A stretch of DNA of 64,000 nt, from positions 310,001 through 374,000 of the forward strand of contig JANVFP010000020.1 in NCBI GenBank assembly GCA_027919835.1. Reading direction: 5' to 3'. How positions within the stretch are numbered: position 1 is the first letter of the stretch; each line of letters starts with the position of its first letter. The notes under the pieces were generated by a model that searched no databases, was not told where the DNA came from, and saw nothing but the letters and a program-made list of their open reading frames with translations. A program made the position numbers and the translations under genes. The DNA comes from Lentinula raphanica. Taxonomy: Eukaryota; Basidiomycota; Agaricomycetes; Agaricales; Omphalotaceae. Positions 22,494 to 35,049 of the stretch are shown one piece after another.

Positions 22494-25400
22494 GTATGGA
22501 TGCCCTGCCGAGGAGAACATCGCAAATGGGACCCGAGGCAGATATTGAGGTTCACACCATGAAGTAACAAGTAAAGCAATAATAATTATATTATGTAACT
22601 CTGTTTATCATATCACTACCGGCCAGAAACTCTTCTCAATTAGTTAAGCATATACCCGCACTCATCCTATCCCTACTCTTCACAGAGCCCCCCCATGCGC
22701 AACCAATTAGAGAGTTGACACTTACATGCAATGCCCAGATGTCTGCAGGTACACTGGGGACAAAGGGAGTCGTTGATTACAGAAGATGCCATTCATCAAG
22801 ACTTATTTTCTAGAGGCCACACACAAAGATGTTGAAAACTCTTGGAAACCCCTTTCAGAAGCCCCCCAGTCCTTGATATCCTTCCGAATCTCAGCAGCAT
22901 TCAAGTTTTTAGCCACTTAGCAGATTTGGAATTCCAGGCTGATACCCAAGTTGCATCCTTCCTCACAACGTGCTTCATGAGCACCGATGTACTGAGGAAC
23001 CACCTTTCTTGGTTTTCAGATCTGCCGAACACCAAGTCATCCTTCTGTCACATCTCAAGCCCTTCAACCTTTTGACAATTTCTTCGATCCGCTCCCATTC
23101 TTATCACCTCCCTCCTTGATATGTGATCCAAAGTTCGAGGCTTAGCAACTCGGAGCTGAAACTCCATAATGTGAAATCTGTGTCAGATTGACTCTGATTT
23201 CGGCATGTGTAAGTTGAAGGAGTTGAATGGACGAGGGAGCAAGAGCAAACAAGGAGACTGCAAGAAAAGATGGACTCGCATCAGAGGCAGTGTCAAATGA
23301 TGACCAGAGTCTGGACACAGGACACAAGAGTCATGCAGTCGAGTGAGGACGGAGCTCAGGTTATCTCTGGCATAGTAGCTATACTAGGAAGACATCTCGG
23401 ATCTGTAGCCATGACTCAGTGCTACTACTCAACGCGTCAACAGAAGAATCCAAATGGGACCAACGGAACTTGAGGTAGAAGAACTCTGAACGATCATCAA
23501 GGACTCAATGAAGGCATGGGTTCACAGAAGGTTTCTTGAATGGCATTCTTCCATAAGTGCAAAAACAGCCGTATGGTTGACTCGTTCTTTGTCTCCCAAT
23601 GCCTGTCTCTGGTGGATAGATGAAACAGAACACGTGTGAGTTTGGGGTCATGGTGGACAAGCTGTATATGCAAGGTATGTGATGCGGCAAACGACAGAAC
23701 CAAAGGGGATCAGTATGAACCAGTAGAAGAGAGGTGTGTTGCCCGATTAGGATAGACCAAACAATGGAAAGGGTGGACAATGCATGTGTGAGACTACACT
23801 GTTCAATGTGTGCTTCCATGCCACGCCATTAGTAGAGTATTAATGCAGCTTGAATCTTGTTCACTTCCGAATATAGGTTGATCACTGCAACATAGCCGTG
23901 TCCTACGAGCTGCTTTACCAAACGCTACAAAAACACCAGAAGGCTATATCGTTCTTCAATTCCTTCCAGGCTTTGTCTCTATCCAAAGGTATGAGTCAAG
24001 TATCAATCAATTCCACCTGCTACTCGAGCAACGACGTGCTTCGGAAGCACCGACGTGCAGTGGAAACAATAACGCCAAGATGAAGTGCTACAAAAGCACC
24101 GACTCCATGATCATTGTGATCATACAAACTTCAAGTGATCTGCAGTACTCGTGAAATTTATGTCGCAAAATCAACCTGCGCAAATGTGGGTCGAGAGTCC
24201 AGGAGGAGATGGGAAGAATAGGAGGAAGTAAGAGGGGAAGTGCGCAGATTCCATGGATAATGATGAGGTATTGGAGTATGCTGTTGCGCTGTGTTTCCAA
24301 GAGCTTCCAGCCAAGCAGTCAGACTCTACACCTTCTGATGCAACCTCTTCCTCAACACCTTCAATCTCAGCAGAACTCAACACATTTCCAGTGCAGCATA
24401 TGATCATTGTGGACAGGATTGTTTCAGGAGCATGTCTTGTCCATGGCAAGGAGCGGAGTCCAGAGGCGAACCATGTGTAACCCAGTCGTCGATGATACTA
24501 TGGAGGGGCAAGCCGCTACTGGAAACCTCAACCGTTGGTTCATGTTGGGTGGCCGAGGGCGACAATGTACGGGTTCAACTGCTAACCCGAGAGGAGGGAC
24601 ATCATTCTGACGAAGACAAGAGAGGTGAGGAACACAAGTGTCCTGGAGGAGAAGATACCACCTGAGCAAGGTTGATACAGAAGGCTACAAAGGTGGATAA
24701 TGGTCCACAGCCATAACAACTCCAAGAGGAGGGCTTGGGCTTCACGAAATGCGCGCCACTACAGGGATTGTCGCTAGGGAGCTTGTAGTATAGAATCTTG
24801 ACTGAGGAATCTGGGCCTTTATCCTTCATCCTTCCTTCGCAGCAACTCAGATCTTTCCTTCCTTTGGCACCTTCATCACTTGATATTTCCCAGAAACAAC
24901 GGAATCGTTAGTAAGGTGGGTCTCAATCACAAATTTCTTGATCCGCGAGGTGTAGTTGAGGCAGGCAACGACAGGAGAGGGTGAGAAAGCCAGCTAGTAG
25001 CAGGATGAAAAGACTCAAGGGATAACACATGACAGGATCACGCTTCCACATGCTGAGTGATGTCTACGGTAGTCTACGGTCTGCCTGTACATCGGCGGTG
25101 ACGAGACGAAGGCGTGAATATGGTAGTGTAAAGAGAAATTTCCGCATCTGTTGGTTCACCTATCGTTCTTGTACGAATCATCACAGGCTAGCCAAGCACA
25201 ACCCAAAACGTCTCCTCTGCTTCTTCAGGCCTAGTGAAGAAGCTCAGGACAATGATATTGAGCTTCCAGCAAGGTATACTCTTCATTAATGATTTGAGTC
25301 GGGAGAGTCAAGAATGAGGCTGAAGGGATAGCACATCTTCAAGGAGATGACATATGGGAAGGACTTGAGTGTTGTCGAGACAATGAATGGATGGCTTCTG

Positions 25401-28400
25401 AAGAAACCTCGGAGGATAATGGTTTCCAGCAAACTTGATTGTACTCTCAACTCTTGTCATATAAAGGCATCCAGCATCACACTTCAGTCAAAATCCACGA
25501 GAATGGAGGTGATTCAGGAGTATCCGTCGTTCGACTCCCCATCATCAGAGCGTGCTTCTGAGCACCACTCACTCCACGGGCTACTCCTGGAAGATACCAC
25601 AGGCCTCAACCTTCCAAGATAATCGATTGTGTCATCTCCGGTTGCTGGAAAGCATTCCCAGTGCAACGGCCGAACGTAACAAAGACATTATCGCCATGAT
25701 TCAATCGCAATGACCGGTGCTCGACTTTTCCACATGCCAGGCTACACAATGAATAAGAGACTTTCAGTCTCGGCGTCACAATGCACAAGAGGAAAGTTGC
25801 TGGACGATAGTTGACGTGGATCACTGGGCCTACAATTGAGGCAGGAGGCTATTCATTGCATCGCCGGACTTGCCCAAATTCTTCAGTTGTTTTGTCAGCT
25901 CAATCAACGTGTTCCCAACCTTGCTGTTAAACAGTTGCGGGATGAAAAGATGTTTGGGTGAGTAGAAGGTAGTGACTATCCTTGACTAGCACCGCATGAA
26001 TGATAGACGGATTGGTTCAGAAAGGAGATGTGGGAACTGGGCATGCGCGACCAGCCTAATCTTTGTGGAGTGACGTGTCGTTGCAGTTGGCAATGAAGGG
26101 GATTCAGGAGGCGAAATGCAATGCAAGGTCCTGAGGGCGTATACTATAATATTTCATCTCTGCTGGCTTCAAACCAAAGCAGTTGCCTCTATCATCTTGC
26201 GACACCATTTCTCTCCCAACGCCTTCATCCTGACCAGATCGCAAGGCCTAGTACAGTGTATGTCCATGGCAAGAAGGGATGAGCTGAGACTGGAACCAAA
26301 GGAGAATAAGGTATCAATTGAGATGACAGAAGGGAAGAGCAAGAGTGGACGAAGAAAATGATCTAGGGAGACCTCGAAGGATAGTTCAGAAGCACAAGTG
26401 GATGAGCTCTGAGAAGGCTGAAGCATAATGTTGGGCCGGACGATTTCTTTGAATAGTGTGCTTCTTGAGTAACATAGTAGTCCCCACAAGAACCACCATG
26501 CGCTTAACTAGCACCAAGGTATAGGTTCTGCTTATACTCATGATGAATGGATTTGAGAGCTATCCAAGCATCAAAATGGATGCAGGACAGTTGATGCTAC
26601 CACTCTAGATATTGTCTTGTCATCCCAAAAGAAAGCATGCCTTACGATCCATTGCCGTCAATTCCATATACTAGTTAGGCTACGAAGTGCTTCAAAGCAC
26701 CGACGCGAATATGGAAATAACAAGGTGCCATGAAAGCACAAGCTCAACATAAGACTGTGATGTGCCATGCACTGAAGAAACACGTTTGGAGGAGACAATT
26801 TGACGGAAGACGGCCGCGCGAGCCAGCCTCTTCGCCACTAGGACGATGCGACCGATCGTCTGTTGTGCATTCTGCTAGTCAAGCATGTGGTGGTTGCACA
26901 ATGAATTGGTTTGAAAGAAGTACACAGATTAGTGACACATCCAATGATGTTAGGGGCTTGAGAAGGGAGAGCAGGAAGCGAGACAGCTGGAGACTGAAGA
27001 GTAGGATGCACATCAAATTGAATCAAGGGTCCTCAGGTGACAAAGCCTAGTCTTCTATGTCTTCATTGTTATGCTTCAAAGCACCAGGAAATCCTCCTCA
27101 AACACGAATTGAATAGCAGCAGTTTCCATGAAGTGGGACGAGTCTCTCGGCATCAAAACTAGACTCTCAACATTGAAACTTCCTCTCATCCTGAGGCCAA
27201 CCATCTCCAACCCAAGCCCACGAATCATCCTTCACCTCGCCAACCTTCGTCAAGAAGACCGTGTCACAAACTTCCAACTTCCTAGAGACCACTTCAACCC
27301 AGAACGTTGATTGGTAAATGGGAGAATTGAGGTTGGCTGTGGTAATGATTCGTTGACTATTCGTGAGAGGGAGAGCCAACTTTTCTTGAGACCAAGATGA
27401 ATATCATCTCAAATGAGATGACCGAGGGTGAACACATGAGCAGATGAAGGGGAAGACGGCGTCAGGGAGCCAGACTATTGTTAGAGCGAAGTTTGGGACA
27501 ATGAGAGCGAAGACTCGAGTTCAATGGTGGGTGGCAAATCCAACAGCTTTTGCTGAAAGTGAGGAGAGAGTCAAGCGGGGCGAGAAGACGAGAGGGTATA
27601 GCAACTGATTGACGGAAGAGGCAAAAGAAGAGGATGATATACACCCAAGACAGCTATAGGTCAATGTTGTGATGTAACCGTAACTTAGTCCTAGCAGGAT
27701 CATTCTCATCTCGGAAGAGACACTGTGATCCATCTCCAGGCAATCCCGCATGCTCGTGGTCCATGGAGCTACGACGTGCTTTGAAGCACCGACACGAACA
27801 CGGGAGCCAGAATGGGCCAAAGCATAAGCTCAGACTGCAACATGTCGCTAAAGCAATGGAGTGACCCAAAGATTGAATTCCAGGCTCGCGAGAGCTGACC
27901 ACACAGTGTTCTTTTCTCATCAAACGTTCTTGAGGGACCAGGAAACTCCGGCATGTCATGTCCTCCCAGGTCGTAGCCATGGACAACATACTACAATGGA
28001 TGAATCCAGTTATAGACCAAAAGGCTGTAGCCCGATGGGTGGACAATGATTTGAACATGGAGTGAAGAGGGGAATAAGGGAGATGAGATATCCTGGCAAG
28101 CAAGAAGGCCGCTCGAGGCAGGCTCTTCTCAACTAGGACGACACGCCTGTTACTTTCTTGGAAAGTCATCACCTCAGTCTTCCCTACACCTCGGGCACAG
28201 TGCCGTCGCAGTTCACAGTTGAAATCCGATGTCTTGACAAGTTCGGCTCTGCTTCAAAGCACCAGGAATTCCTTCTCGGTGACAATTTGAACATCAAGTT
28301 CTTCAATTATCATCCCTGTCCCGCAACTTATCCTTTGCCACGCTAGCCCTTGTCGAGAACCCCTTCAAGTTGTCACCAACTTCCAATTTTTGGAAATGAC

Positions 28401-29310
28401 TTCAACCCGTAATGTCAATCGAGTATGGGTTTTGAGCTCATCTTGATGGTGGATAAAGTGAATCGAGTTTGGTTGTCTTGGCGATTCATTTATGACTCGA
28501 GCGGAGGGATTAGAGAGTGACGAAAGAGAAGCTGACATCAAGAGAGTCCGGATCCCTATTGAGTCGAGTGCGACAAAATGCTGAAGAGAACATGAGAGTG
28601 AGCCTTGTAAGTGAGAAACATGGATGAATGAAGAGAACTCCGAATGTTGAGGCAAATGATCTTGTGTGCTTCTAGAGTAATGCATTCCACTAAAGTGAGT
28701 TCAGTTGTCAGCATTCAAATTTCAACAACATGGATACACAGTCTCAACAGTACAGTCAGCAATAAGAACCACCATGTGCTTAGATAGCACCAAGGTAGAG
28801 GTTCGGCTTGTACTCATGATGAAGACGGACTCCAGAATGGGAGATAAAGTACTTTTCGAGCATCAACAAGTGTATTTCCAACATTATCCAAGAACAAGCT
28901 TTATTGTGTTTGTCACCGTGGTCAGTATCATCCTGCGAGACTTTGCAGAACCTATTCCACCTGCTACGAGAGCTACGACGTGCTTCGGAAGCACCGACGC
29001 AATATGGAGATCAGAGACGAGACTCAAAAGCAGTGACATGTTGACCTGAGCATTGACGCGCTATGAAAGCACCAAATTGATCCACCGTTCTTGACAGACC
29101 CAGAAACTTCCAACCTGTCATGTCATCTCAGGCCGTAGCCATGGACAACACGCTACAGAGGATGAATCCAACTGTAGACCAAAAGGCCGGAGCCAGTTGG
29201 ATGGACAGGAATTGACCAAAGTCGAGCGTCAAGTTGAGCGTCCAAGAGAAGCGTCAGAAAGAGACACATCAAGGGAGACAGTCGCTCGAGGCATACTCTT
29301 CGCCTCTAGG
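22494..29310. repeat. Gene-poor 6.8-kb tract of degenerate repeats with recurring gtgcttc..aagcac hairpins
   Basis: No reading frame here resembles a protein I know and none is long. Several segments occur twice in diverged form: about 26490-26560 with 28768-28830 (accaccatg.gctta..tagcaccaaggta), 27905-28055 with 29085-29215 (gtagccatggacaacacgctacag; gtagaccaaaaggc), and about 27065-27375 with 28250-28540. A short inverted motif of the form GTGCTTYRRAAGCACCGACG recurs at about 24038, 26688, 27777 and 28978, with looser copies (gcttcaaagcaccaggaa, ctatgaaagcacca) between. The tract looks like a decayed tandem repeat or a non-coding family with a unit of about 1.2 kb. Confidence 0.55.
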
Positions 29311-29545
29311 CAGCTGATACTGTAAACCTTTTGTAAAAAGACCCGATGAGTTATCGGGGAGCTTTTGAAAATATCTGTGACAACAAGGTGAGGCTCCGGG
29401 GGTTCATCCAGGTGGCGGGCATGGGTCATTTAAGCGCTCAAAGCCCGGAGAGCGCCCAGGCCATCAAATGGCTGCTTTCTCGGCTTTCTCGGCACAACAG
29501 TACTTCCAGAATAACCTGGGGCGGGGCCTTTTGCAAAAATACACA
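29311..29545. mobile_element. Fragment of a palindromic CASCTG element
   Basis: CAGCTGATACTGTAAACCTTTTG and cccgatgagttatcgggg match the outer end of the elements at 50149 and 12553. After about 100 bp the sequence becomes GC-rich and unlike them (aagcgctcaaagcccggagagcgccc), ending before an AT-rich stretch near 29545. No second end is recognisable. Confidence 0.6.
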
Positions 29546-29652
29546 ATAATACAAATGCATTGAAGATACATCAAAATACACTGTATTAGTACACTATGAG
29601 GAGGTTTAGCTACCCCCCTCCTCAATGTCCATGTCCCTTGCCTGTTCCTCCC

Positions 29653-30762
29653 TGTTAAGAGTCGGATTGTTTCTTAATAGCCTTCTAGAATATATTCGTG
29701 ATCACCAGGAAGTAACTTATCCTGGGGTTATTGCTGAATAATAGCTGCGAGGGGTCTTCTTCCAAGGGATGTTACGTCCTGAAAGGAATATCGAACTATA
29801 TCGGCAGAGGTACTTGACTGGAAAAGCGTCAGGCAAGTAGTGTCGAAGGATAACTGCGAGGGGTCTTCTCTCAAGGAATGTTACGTCTTGAAAGGAAAAT
29901 CGAGTTATATCGGTGAAGGACCTTGACTGGAATAGCGTCAGGCAAGGGTACTTGACTGGAAAAGCGTCAGGCAAGTATTGCAATAAGAATTGAGATGTCG
30001 TCTCCCAAGGTAATCTGTCGTCCTGGAAGGTAATCCAACCAATACTGCAATCTACTCGGCTGGAAAAGCGTCAGACGAGGCTTCAAACTATGTGGTAGCT
30101 TGGTATGTCACTGGATCATCAGCAAAATCACTTCTGGCCTGGAGTCTCTAAGAGACTCCAGGCATACCCCCCCTTTTCCTACAGGCTCTAGAGTCTCTGA
30201 GAGTTTCTAGGCACCCTGAGGAAATTTGAAGTTTCTTTGAATGTCTTTTCAAATTCTCTAGAGTCTCTCAGGCTCTCTCAGAGACTCTAGAGCCTGTAGG
30301 AAAAGGGGGGTATGCCTGGAGTCTCTTAGAGACTCCAGGCCAGAAGTGATTTTGCTGATGATATGCACAGTGGAGGCAACACAATATGTGTAATTCCCAA
30401 ATATACTCTGGATGTAGGTGAAGGTTACAAAATAACAAGTCTAAAGGTTGTTTGTATGTATTTAAGGGTCCTTTTATAGTATCTGGTGTGAGAAAATATG
30501 TGCTAAAAGAAGTAATAGGAATGTGTGAAAAGATATGCTAAATCAGGTAGATAAGATTGCCCTAAGTAGTAGCTATCTCTAAGTACTTATTCTATCAATT
30601 ATAATATTAATTATGGTTATAATATTGAGAAAAGATATAGGGAGCGCTTATCGTGGGAATTTCGGCCAGGAAGGCGCTAAGCCGGCATTTTGGGTGCTCG
30701 GCATGAATTACAAGGCCTTTGGGCGCTTATACAGACTTTCTTCGAGGGTGCACTTCCTAACA
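29653..30762 (-). repeat. 3' LTR of the gypsy element (864 bp plus a 246-bp insertion)
   Basis: Matches 43216-44078 over its whole length with few substitutions, apart from the CATCAG element at 30117-30360. The LTR holds tandem motifs of the form cttgactggaaaagcgtcaggcaag. Confidence 0.93.
30117..30360. mobile_element. CATCAG element C2 (244-bp palindromic MITE) inside the LTR
   Basis: Flanked by at/at. The other LTR (around 43678) shows the undisturbed sequence tcactggatatgcacag, which proves the 2-bp duplication and that the insertion came after the retrotransposon. Confidence 0.97.
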
Positions 30763-32337
30763 GTGCATCCCTCCCCCGTAGGACCGAGCCCTCGAGGTCC
30801 TTGGGTTATCACTCGGGGTTCCCAATGGATCTAGGAGTGTAGTTGGCTCTATCAAACACCATCTACACCATTTCCTTCCCACCCATATCATTTCTTTGAT
30901 ATCCATTGCCGCCGCCCAACGTTCCAACGCCATTCAGTTTCGGTCCCCAGAATTCAAGTAGAGTCTGATTTAGGCTAGTATGGGGAATGCAGAGCTCAGG
31001 TGGTAGTGTTATTTTATGCTCTGGTGATACTCAGTTGTGGTGCACTAATCCATAAATCCAGGCAGAGTAATCTGACGTTCATCCTGCAGGAGCCCCGCAA
31101 ACTTGTATCTCCCTCCGAATTCCGACTATTCCACTACCTTCGACCGCCATTCATTGTTTTGATATGCATCACCGCGCGTTCAACGCTTTTTATCCGTCGA
31201 CTCAATTTATCAATCCATATCATCTTTCGAATTCAACGCCTGTACTCAATTGAATCCCGGATTCGCCTCGTCATTTGTGTGTGCTGGATATTTGTCTGGC
31301 TTCTGAGTTGGGATGTTGCCAGCGTAAAGCATAGCGGTCGCATTCGTTTTCGAAACTCGTTCAAAGGTGCGTGCTATCCTTTGTATCATTTCTTTTGTAC
31401 TCATTGAGCTTCATCTAGCGTTTTCATCTTTCTCTTTTCCCCATGTATTTGTTAACCCAATTACTCGCGCCCCTTGTTTGTATTCATCCGATGGTAACCT
31501 CGCGTTTCAAATGGTTCAGCCTTCAATTCAGGGTTTCTGACGGGTTTTTTGACTCGTATTTGGCTTGTTATCACGCTGCCACCCTTAGGTTATCAACGCT
31601 CGGCATTTTTCACATCGATTCGCGCCACCAGGGACTTGAATATCCACCTATCCCTTACGCTCGTTATCCACGGACAATCTCGGCACCTCGTACACTCCAA
31701 TTTCGTTTTCCTTTCCACGTTCAGGTTCCATGACCTCCATTCGACACTTCCCTATCCCTAACGCTCATCGCCAACGGCCAATCGTGGTACCTCGTACACT
31801 TCCACCTGTCGCATGTTTGATGAGGGATCTGGTGGGGATATTCAGTTTGGATGCAGGGTGGATGTGTATCCGTCGCTCCGGACATTTTGGGTCCAAGGTA
31901 TGTGTTCAGAATCCTCGAGGCTACCCACAGACTACTGACATTATCCATTTTTTCCAGATTCCCGCCGTTATTCCTTCTCCGCGATTCCCCCATTGTCGGC
32001 GCCCTTCGATTGTCATCTTTCTTCTCGCGTTTGGTTTCCAGAGCCTCACTTCGACACTTCATTCGTCGCGTTAGCAGAGAATTCCACCACAGGTTTCATA
32101 CGTCTTCCGACGATTCGGATTTCGCACTGGTCAATCGTGAAATCGCTTCGTCGTTTGGTCGCCTCAACGGAAAAATTCATCGCCTTGTATATTTTGTGTA
32201 CCCGACGCTTTTTTTTTTTTTCAATGGATATTTGTCGGCGTTTCCACTCTTTGATGTCAATTTTGTTTTGTCTGGGCCCCTCGTTTGTCCATTCAAGCGG
32301 ATCGGTTTGAGGATACGACGATATTGAGTTTTGGAGG

Positions 32338-32724
32338 CACCATATTCAGCCAGACTTTTGCAAAAGATTCCGATAACTATCCAAACATGTTTTGCAAAAT
32401 ATCTGGATAGTTATCAGCACTGCCACAAAGTTAGGGGTTAGGGGTTGAGGATATTTTTCATGGGTTAGGGTTAGGGTTAGGGGTTGGGGTTGGGGGTTGG
32501 GAGGTAGCCCTGGACCTATATTACATAAGGGGGGTCTCAGTTTTCTCTAAAAATGGCTGGTTCAAGAGATATAAGCAATTCATTATTAAAAATAATATTT
32601 TAATTCTTTTTTAAATCATTTAAATATTAGTTTTCTAGTAGGGCCGATGAGTTATCCAGATTTTTTGCAAAACATGTTTGGATAGTTATCGGAATCTTTT
32701 GCAAAAGCCTGGCAGAATCAGCTG
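32338..32724. mobile_element. Small palindromic CASCTG element (387 bp) with a perfect 7-bp target duplication
   Basis: Left end CACCATATTCAGCCAGAC, right end read inward CAGCTGATTCTGCCAGGC, followed on both sides by cttttgcaaaagattccgat and aactatccaaacatgttttg. Flanks are ttggagg at 32331-32337 and 32725-32731. It is the shortest member of the palindromic family here. Confidence 0.8.
32431..32505. repeat. Interstitial telomere-like repeats (TTAGGG/TTAGGGG/TTGGGG)
   Basis: About 75 bp with gttaggggttagggg, then gggttagggttagggttaggggttggggttggggg, inside the small palindromic element. TTAGGG is the usual fungal telomere unit; the presence of unique sequence on both sides shows it is internal. 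Confidence 0.85.
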
Positions 32725-33126
32725 TTGGAGGATGGAAGTATGGTTATGGACATAGGACACCTCAGGTAGGTGTTTGGAAACCTTCATCTTACCCAGCAGT
32801 GATTTACATCTCTCCAGTAGTTTTCCCATTATGCTTGTACCATTTGTCCCCATAATTGAATTCTTGTTGAATTACTGAATATCCTGCAATCCCTCGTCTC
32901 AATCTAAATTCACCTCATGTCTTCACAGTGTCCATTACCCTTGTTTGCTGTCTTCATTGATTCTGATAGCAAGATCACTTTGAGTCGAGCTTTAAGCGAG
33001 ACGCGTGTTTGTGCACGAGGGCAATGGTCAGAAGATAGGTACGTCGTCGTTATTTCTCTAGCCATTTGTGATTCTGACTTCCGCGTTTCTAGTGATTCCG
33101 CGTGTTGTTCTCTCTTTGCAACCACC

Positions 33127-35049
33127 ATGTCCTCCCCTGTTGATTCCACTATGCCCCCAGCCCCTACAAACACACCTTTAGGTTCACCGCCTCCTTATCC
33201 CGCTGATGAGGATCGTTCCGCACAGGTTGTGGACGATTCCGGCAACGCTCTCGATTTACGTTCCGCGGTACGTAGTGCTGTATTGGGTACATCAGGAAAA
33301 GTACCCTTGGCCTAGGTAACCCAGAGATACCCCCCAAAACCTAGGCTCTCCCAAAGCACCCAAAGAAATCTGCGGCAAACTCAGGCTTGCCCAGGCTTTT
33401 CCAGGCAAACTCAGGCTTGCTCAGGCTTTTTCAGGCAAATTCAAAGTTTTTAAATTGCTGAGGTTTTAGGGGGTATCTCTAGGCAGCCTAGGCACCAGGT
33501 CAGTTTGCTGATGTATCGTTCGGGACCCTCGTTTGATGGGTTCTGAGTTTGATCCCTCACGTCTACCCGCAACTGTCCTCAATGGTATTCTCTCGAATGT
33601 GTTGGCTTTTAATGCCGAGTTGGAGCGTGTAGAGCGGTACGTTCATTGATATTCTGAAAGTTAACTCATATTGATAATAAATTTCGTCAGGTTGCACCGT
33701 CAAGAGCAAGACCGTCTCCGCACTGAACTTGGTGAGATTCGTCGCGCCCTGGTGGCATCCCGCTTGGCTTATGAGCACTTGCATGAGTGAGGTTGTCAGT
33801 ATCTTTGTTAAGAATATACGCTGATCATGATCTACTGTAGGGAAGTGGAGGACAACCGTCAGTACATTGATCGTCTGGAAGACGATTTCGATGTCACTGA
33901 GATGGAGTTGGTGGATTTACGTGATGAGCATGATGCTTTGGTAAGAAAGCATGACCGTATCCAGCAGGATCGCGCTGCTGCTCAGCAAGAGGTGGATCGA
34001 CTAGAGGATACATGCCGTGATCTTGAGCACCAGGTTATTCGGCTCCAGACAGACAATGTTCGCCTTGTCGAGCTGAAGGACTTGGTACGGGCTAGCAACC
34101 AGAATCTGCAGAGGTATGTCTTTAGACACTGTGGGTTCATTATCACTAACTTTTGATTTCATTAGTCAACTCCAGCTTGAGGCTGCTCATTCCCGTCCCT
34201 GTGGTCCCTCTTTGGAGGTGATAGAGTTATTCGAGCGTCAGCAGCTTGCTCTTTGGAGTGAACTGGACAAGATCCGTTCTGATCTAGATCTGTCCCGAAC
34301 CTCTGTCCATGACCTTCGTATGACTACGGAGTTCCAGGAGGTAACCATTGCTCAGCAGGAGGAGGAGAACTCCATTCTTCGTTCTACCATTGAGACTCTG
34401 GAGGCCCGTCTTGCCACCGTTTCCTCTACCAATGAGGTAAACCTTGAACGTTTCAATGTTCTCACTTCCCGCTACAATTCCCTGCTGTTCTTCTTCGACC
34501 TTTCCTTCCGTTGCTCCTATGACCTTGCTGCAGCACTACTGGTCTATCAGAATAGTGACTCTCTCCGTTTCCTCCATGTCATTCAGGAGGATTGTCAATC
34601 CTCTATCGTCACACCTTTGAAGGGATTGGTCCCATGTCTCGACATGCTGACTATTTCAGGACTCTCTGGTACCTGGACATGATCGCTAGTGATGCCATTC
34701 ACTTCCACACCAAGCCTATCCCATACCCTACACCTCACTTCAGGTTGCAGTCCTCGGTGGATTTTGCGCAAAACTTTGTTGGTCCATGGGTCCCTCTGCT
34801 TGGGACATGGCACGTGGTGTGAGTTTACCCCGTTTGTCACCCGATTTGCCTCTCTACCTTCAGCAAAACCCTGTTGTTGCTGGTCCTTCCTCTACTATGG
34901 TCGGACAGAGTTCTGATACTACCTTGGATCCCTCTTCTTTGGGTACTTTCAGTTCTTTCTCCTGATATGTCCCTTATTCCCCTGTCATCTACCCTGCTGA
35001 TGATGGTGAAGACCTTTATGATAATGATGACCTTGTATATCCTAACTAG
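33127..35049 (+). pseudogene. Coiled-coil protein gene of unknown function, antisense to the gypsy element, disrupted
   Basis: ATG 33127 starts a Pro/Ser-rich leader (SSPVDSTMPPAPTNTP). A 224-bp element interrupts the first exon at 33290; skipping it and one TA restores the frame (SAVLGIVRDPRLMGSEFDPS). Three introns follow (about 33639-33690, 33788-33840, 34115-34165), and the exons encode a long coiled coil rich in heptads (VDRLEDTCRDLEHQVIRLQ; SILRSTIETLEARLA). Near 34592 a single-base loss shifts the frame before LSILYRHTFEGIGPMSRHADY, a second shift occurs near 34790 before SAWDMARG, and an in-frame TGA is at about 34964 before the apparent end at 35049. The stop abuts the end of pol on the other strand. 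I do not recognise the family; length would be about 560 aa. Confidence 0.6.
33290..33513. mobile_element. CATCAG element D1 (224 bp) in a coding exon
   Basis: CATCAGGAAAAGTACCCTTGG... to ...CAGTTTGCTGATG, flanked by ta/ta. It contains ggtatctc/gagatacccccc inverted arms and tandem caggcttgcccaggctttt. It is the reverse-orientation sister of the copy at 44178-44402. Confidence 0.94.

Larger units (their letters stand above)
30763..33126. other. Region between the gypsy 3' LTR and the antisense coiled-coil gene
   Basis: Pyrimidine-rich on the plus strand from about 30840 to 32330, with many cgttc/ttcg words but no recognisable protein. A diverged direct repeat of about 50 bp (rcggacaatctcggcacctcgtacact) occurs at 31650-31705 and 31755-31805. 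It may be the promoter and 5' UTR of the gene beginning at 33127. A small palindromic element and telomere-like repeats occupy 32338-32724. Confidence 0.35.

Noticed and set aside
27654..28172. 172-aa minus-strand ORF as a gene
   Set aside because: It lies within diverged repeats, has no recognisable domain, and the paralogous repeat at 29085-29215 does not keep the frame.
31000..32327. Series of 70-158 aa plus-strand ORFs
   Set aside because: Overlapping frames in a pyrimidine-rich stretch, no shared splice pattern or known domain; more likely a leader or non-coding sequence.
32431..32505. Chromosome end
   Set aside because: The TTAGGG tract is only about 75 bp and is followed by 31 kb of other sequence.
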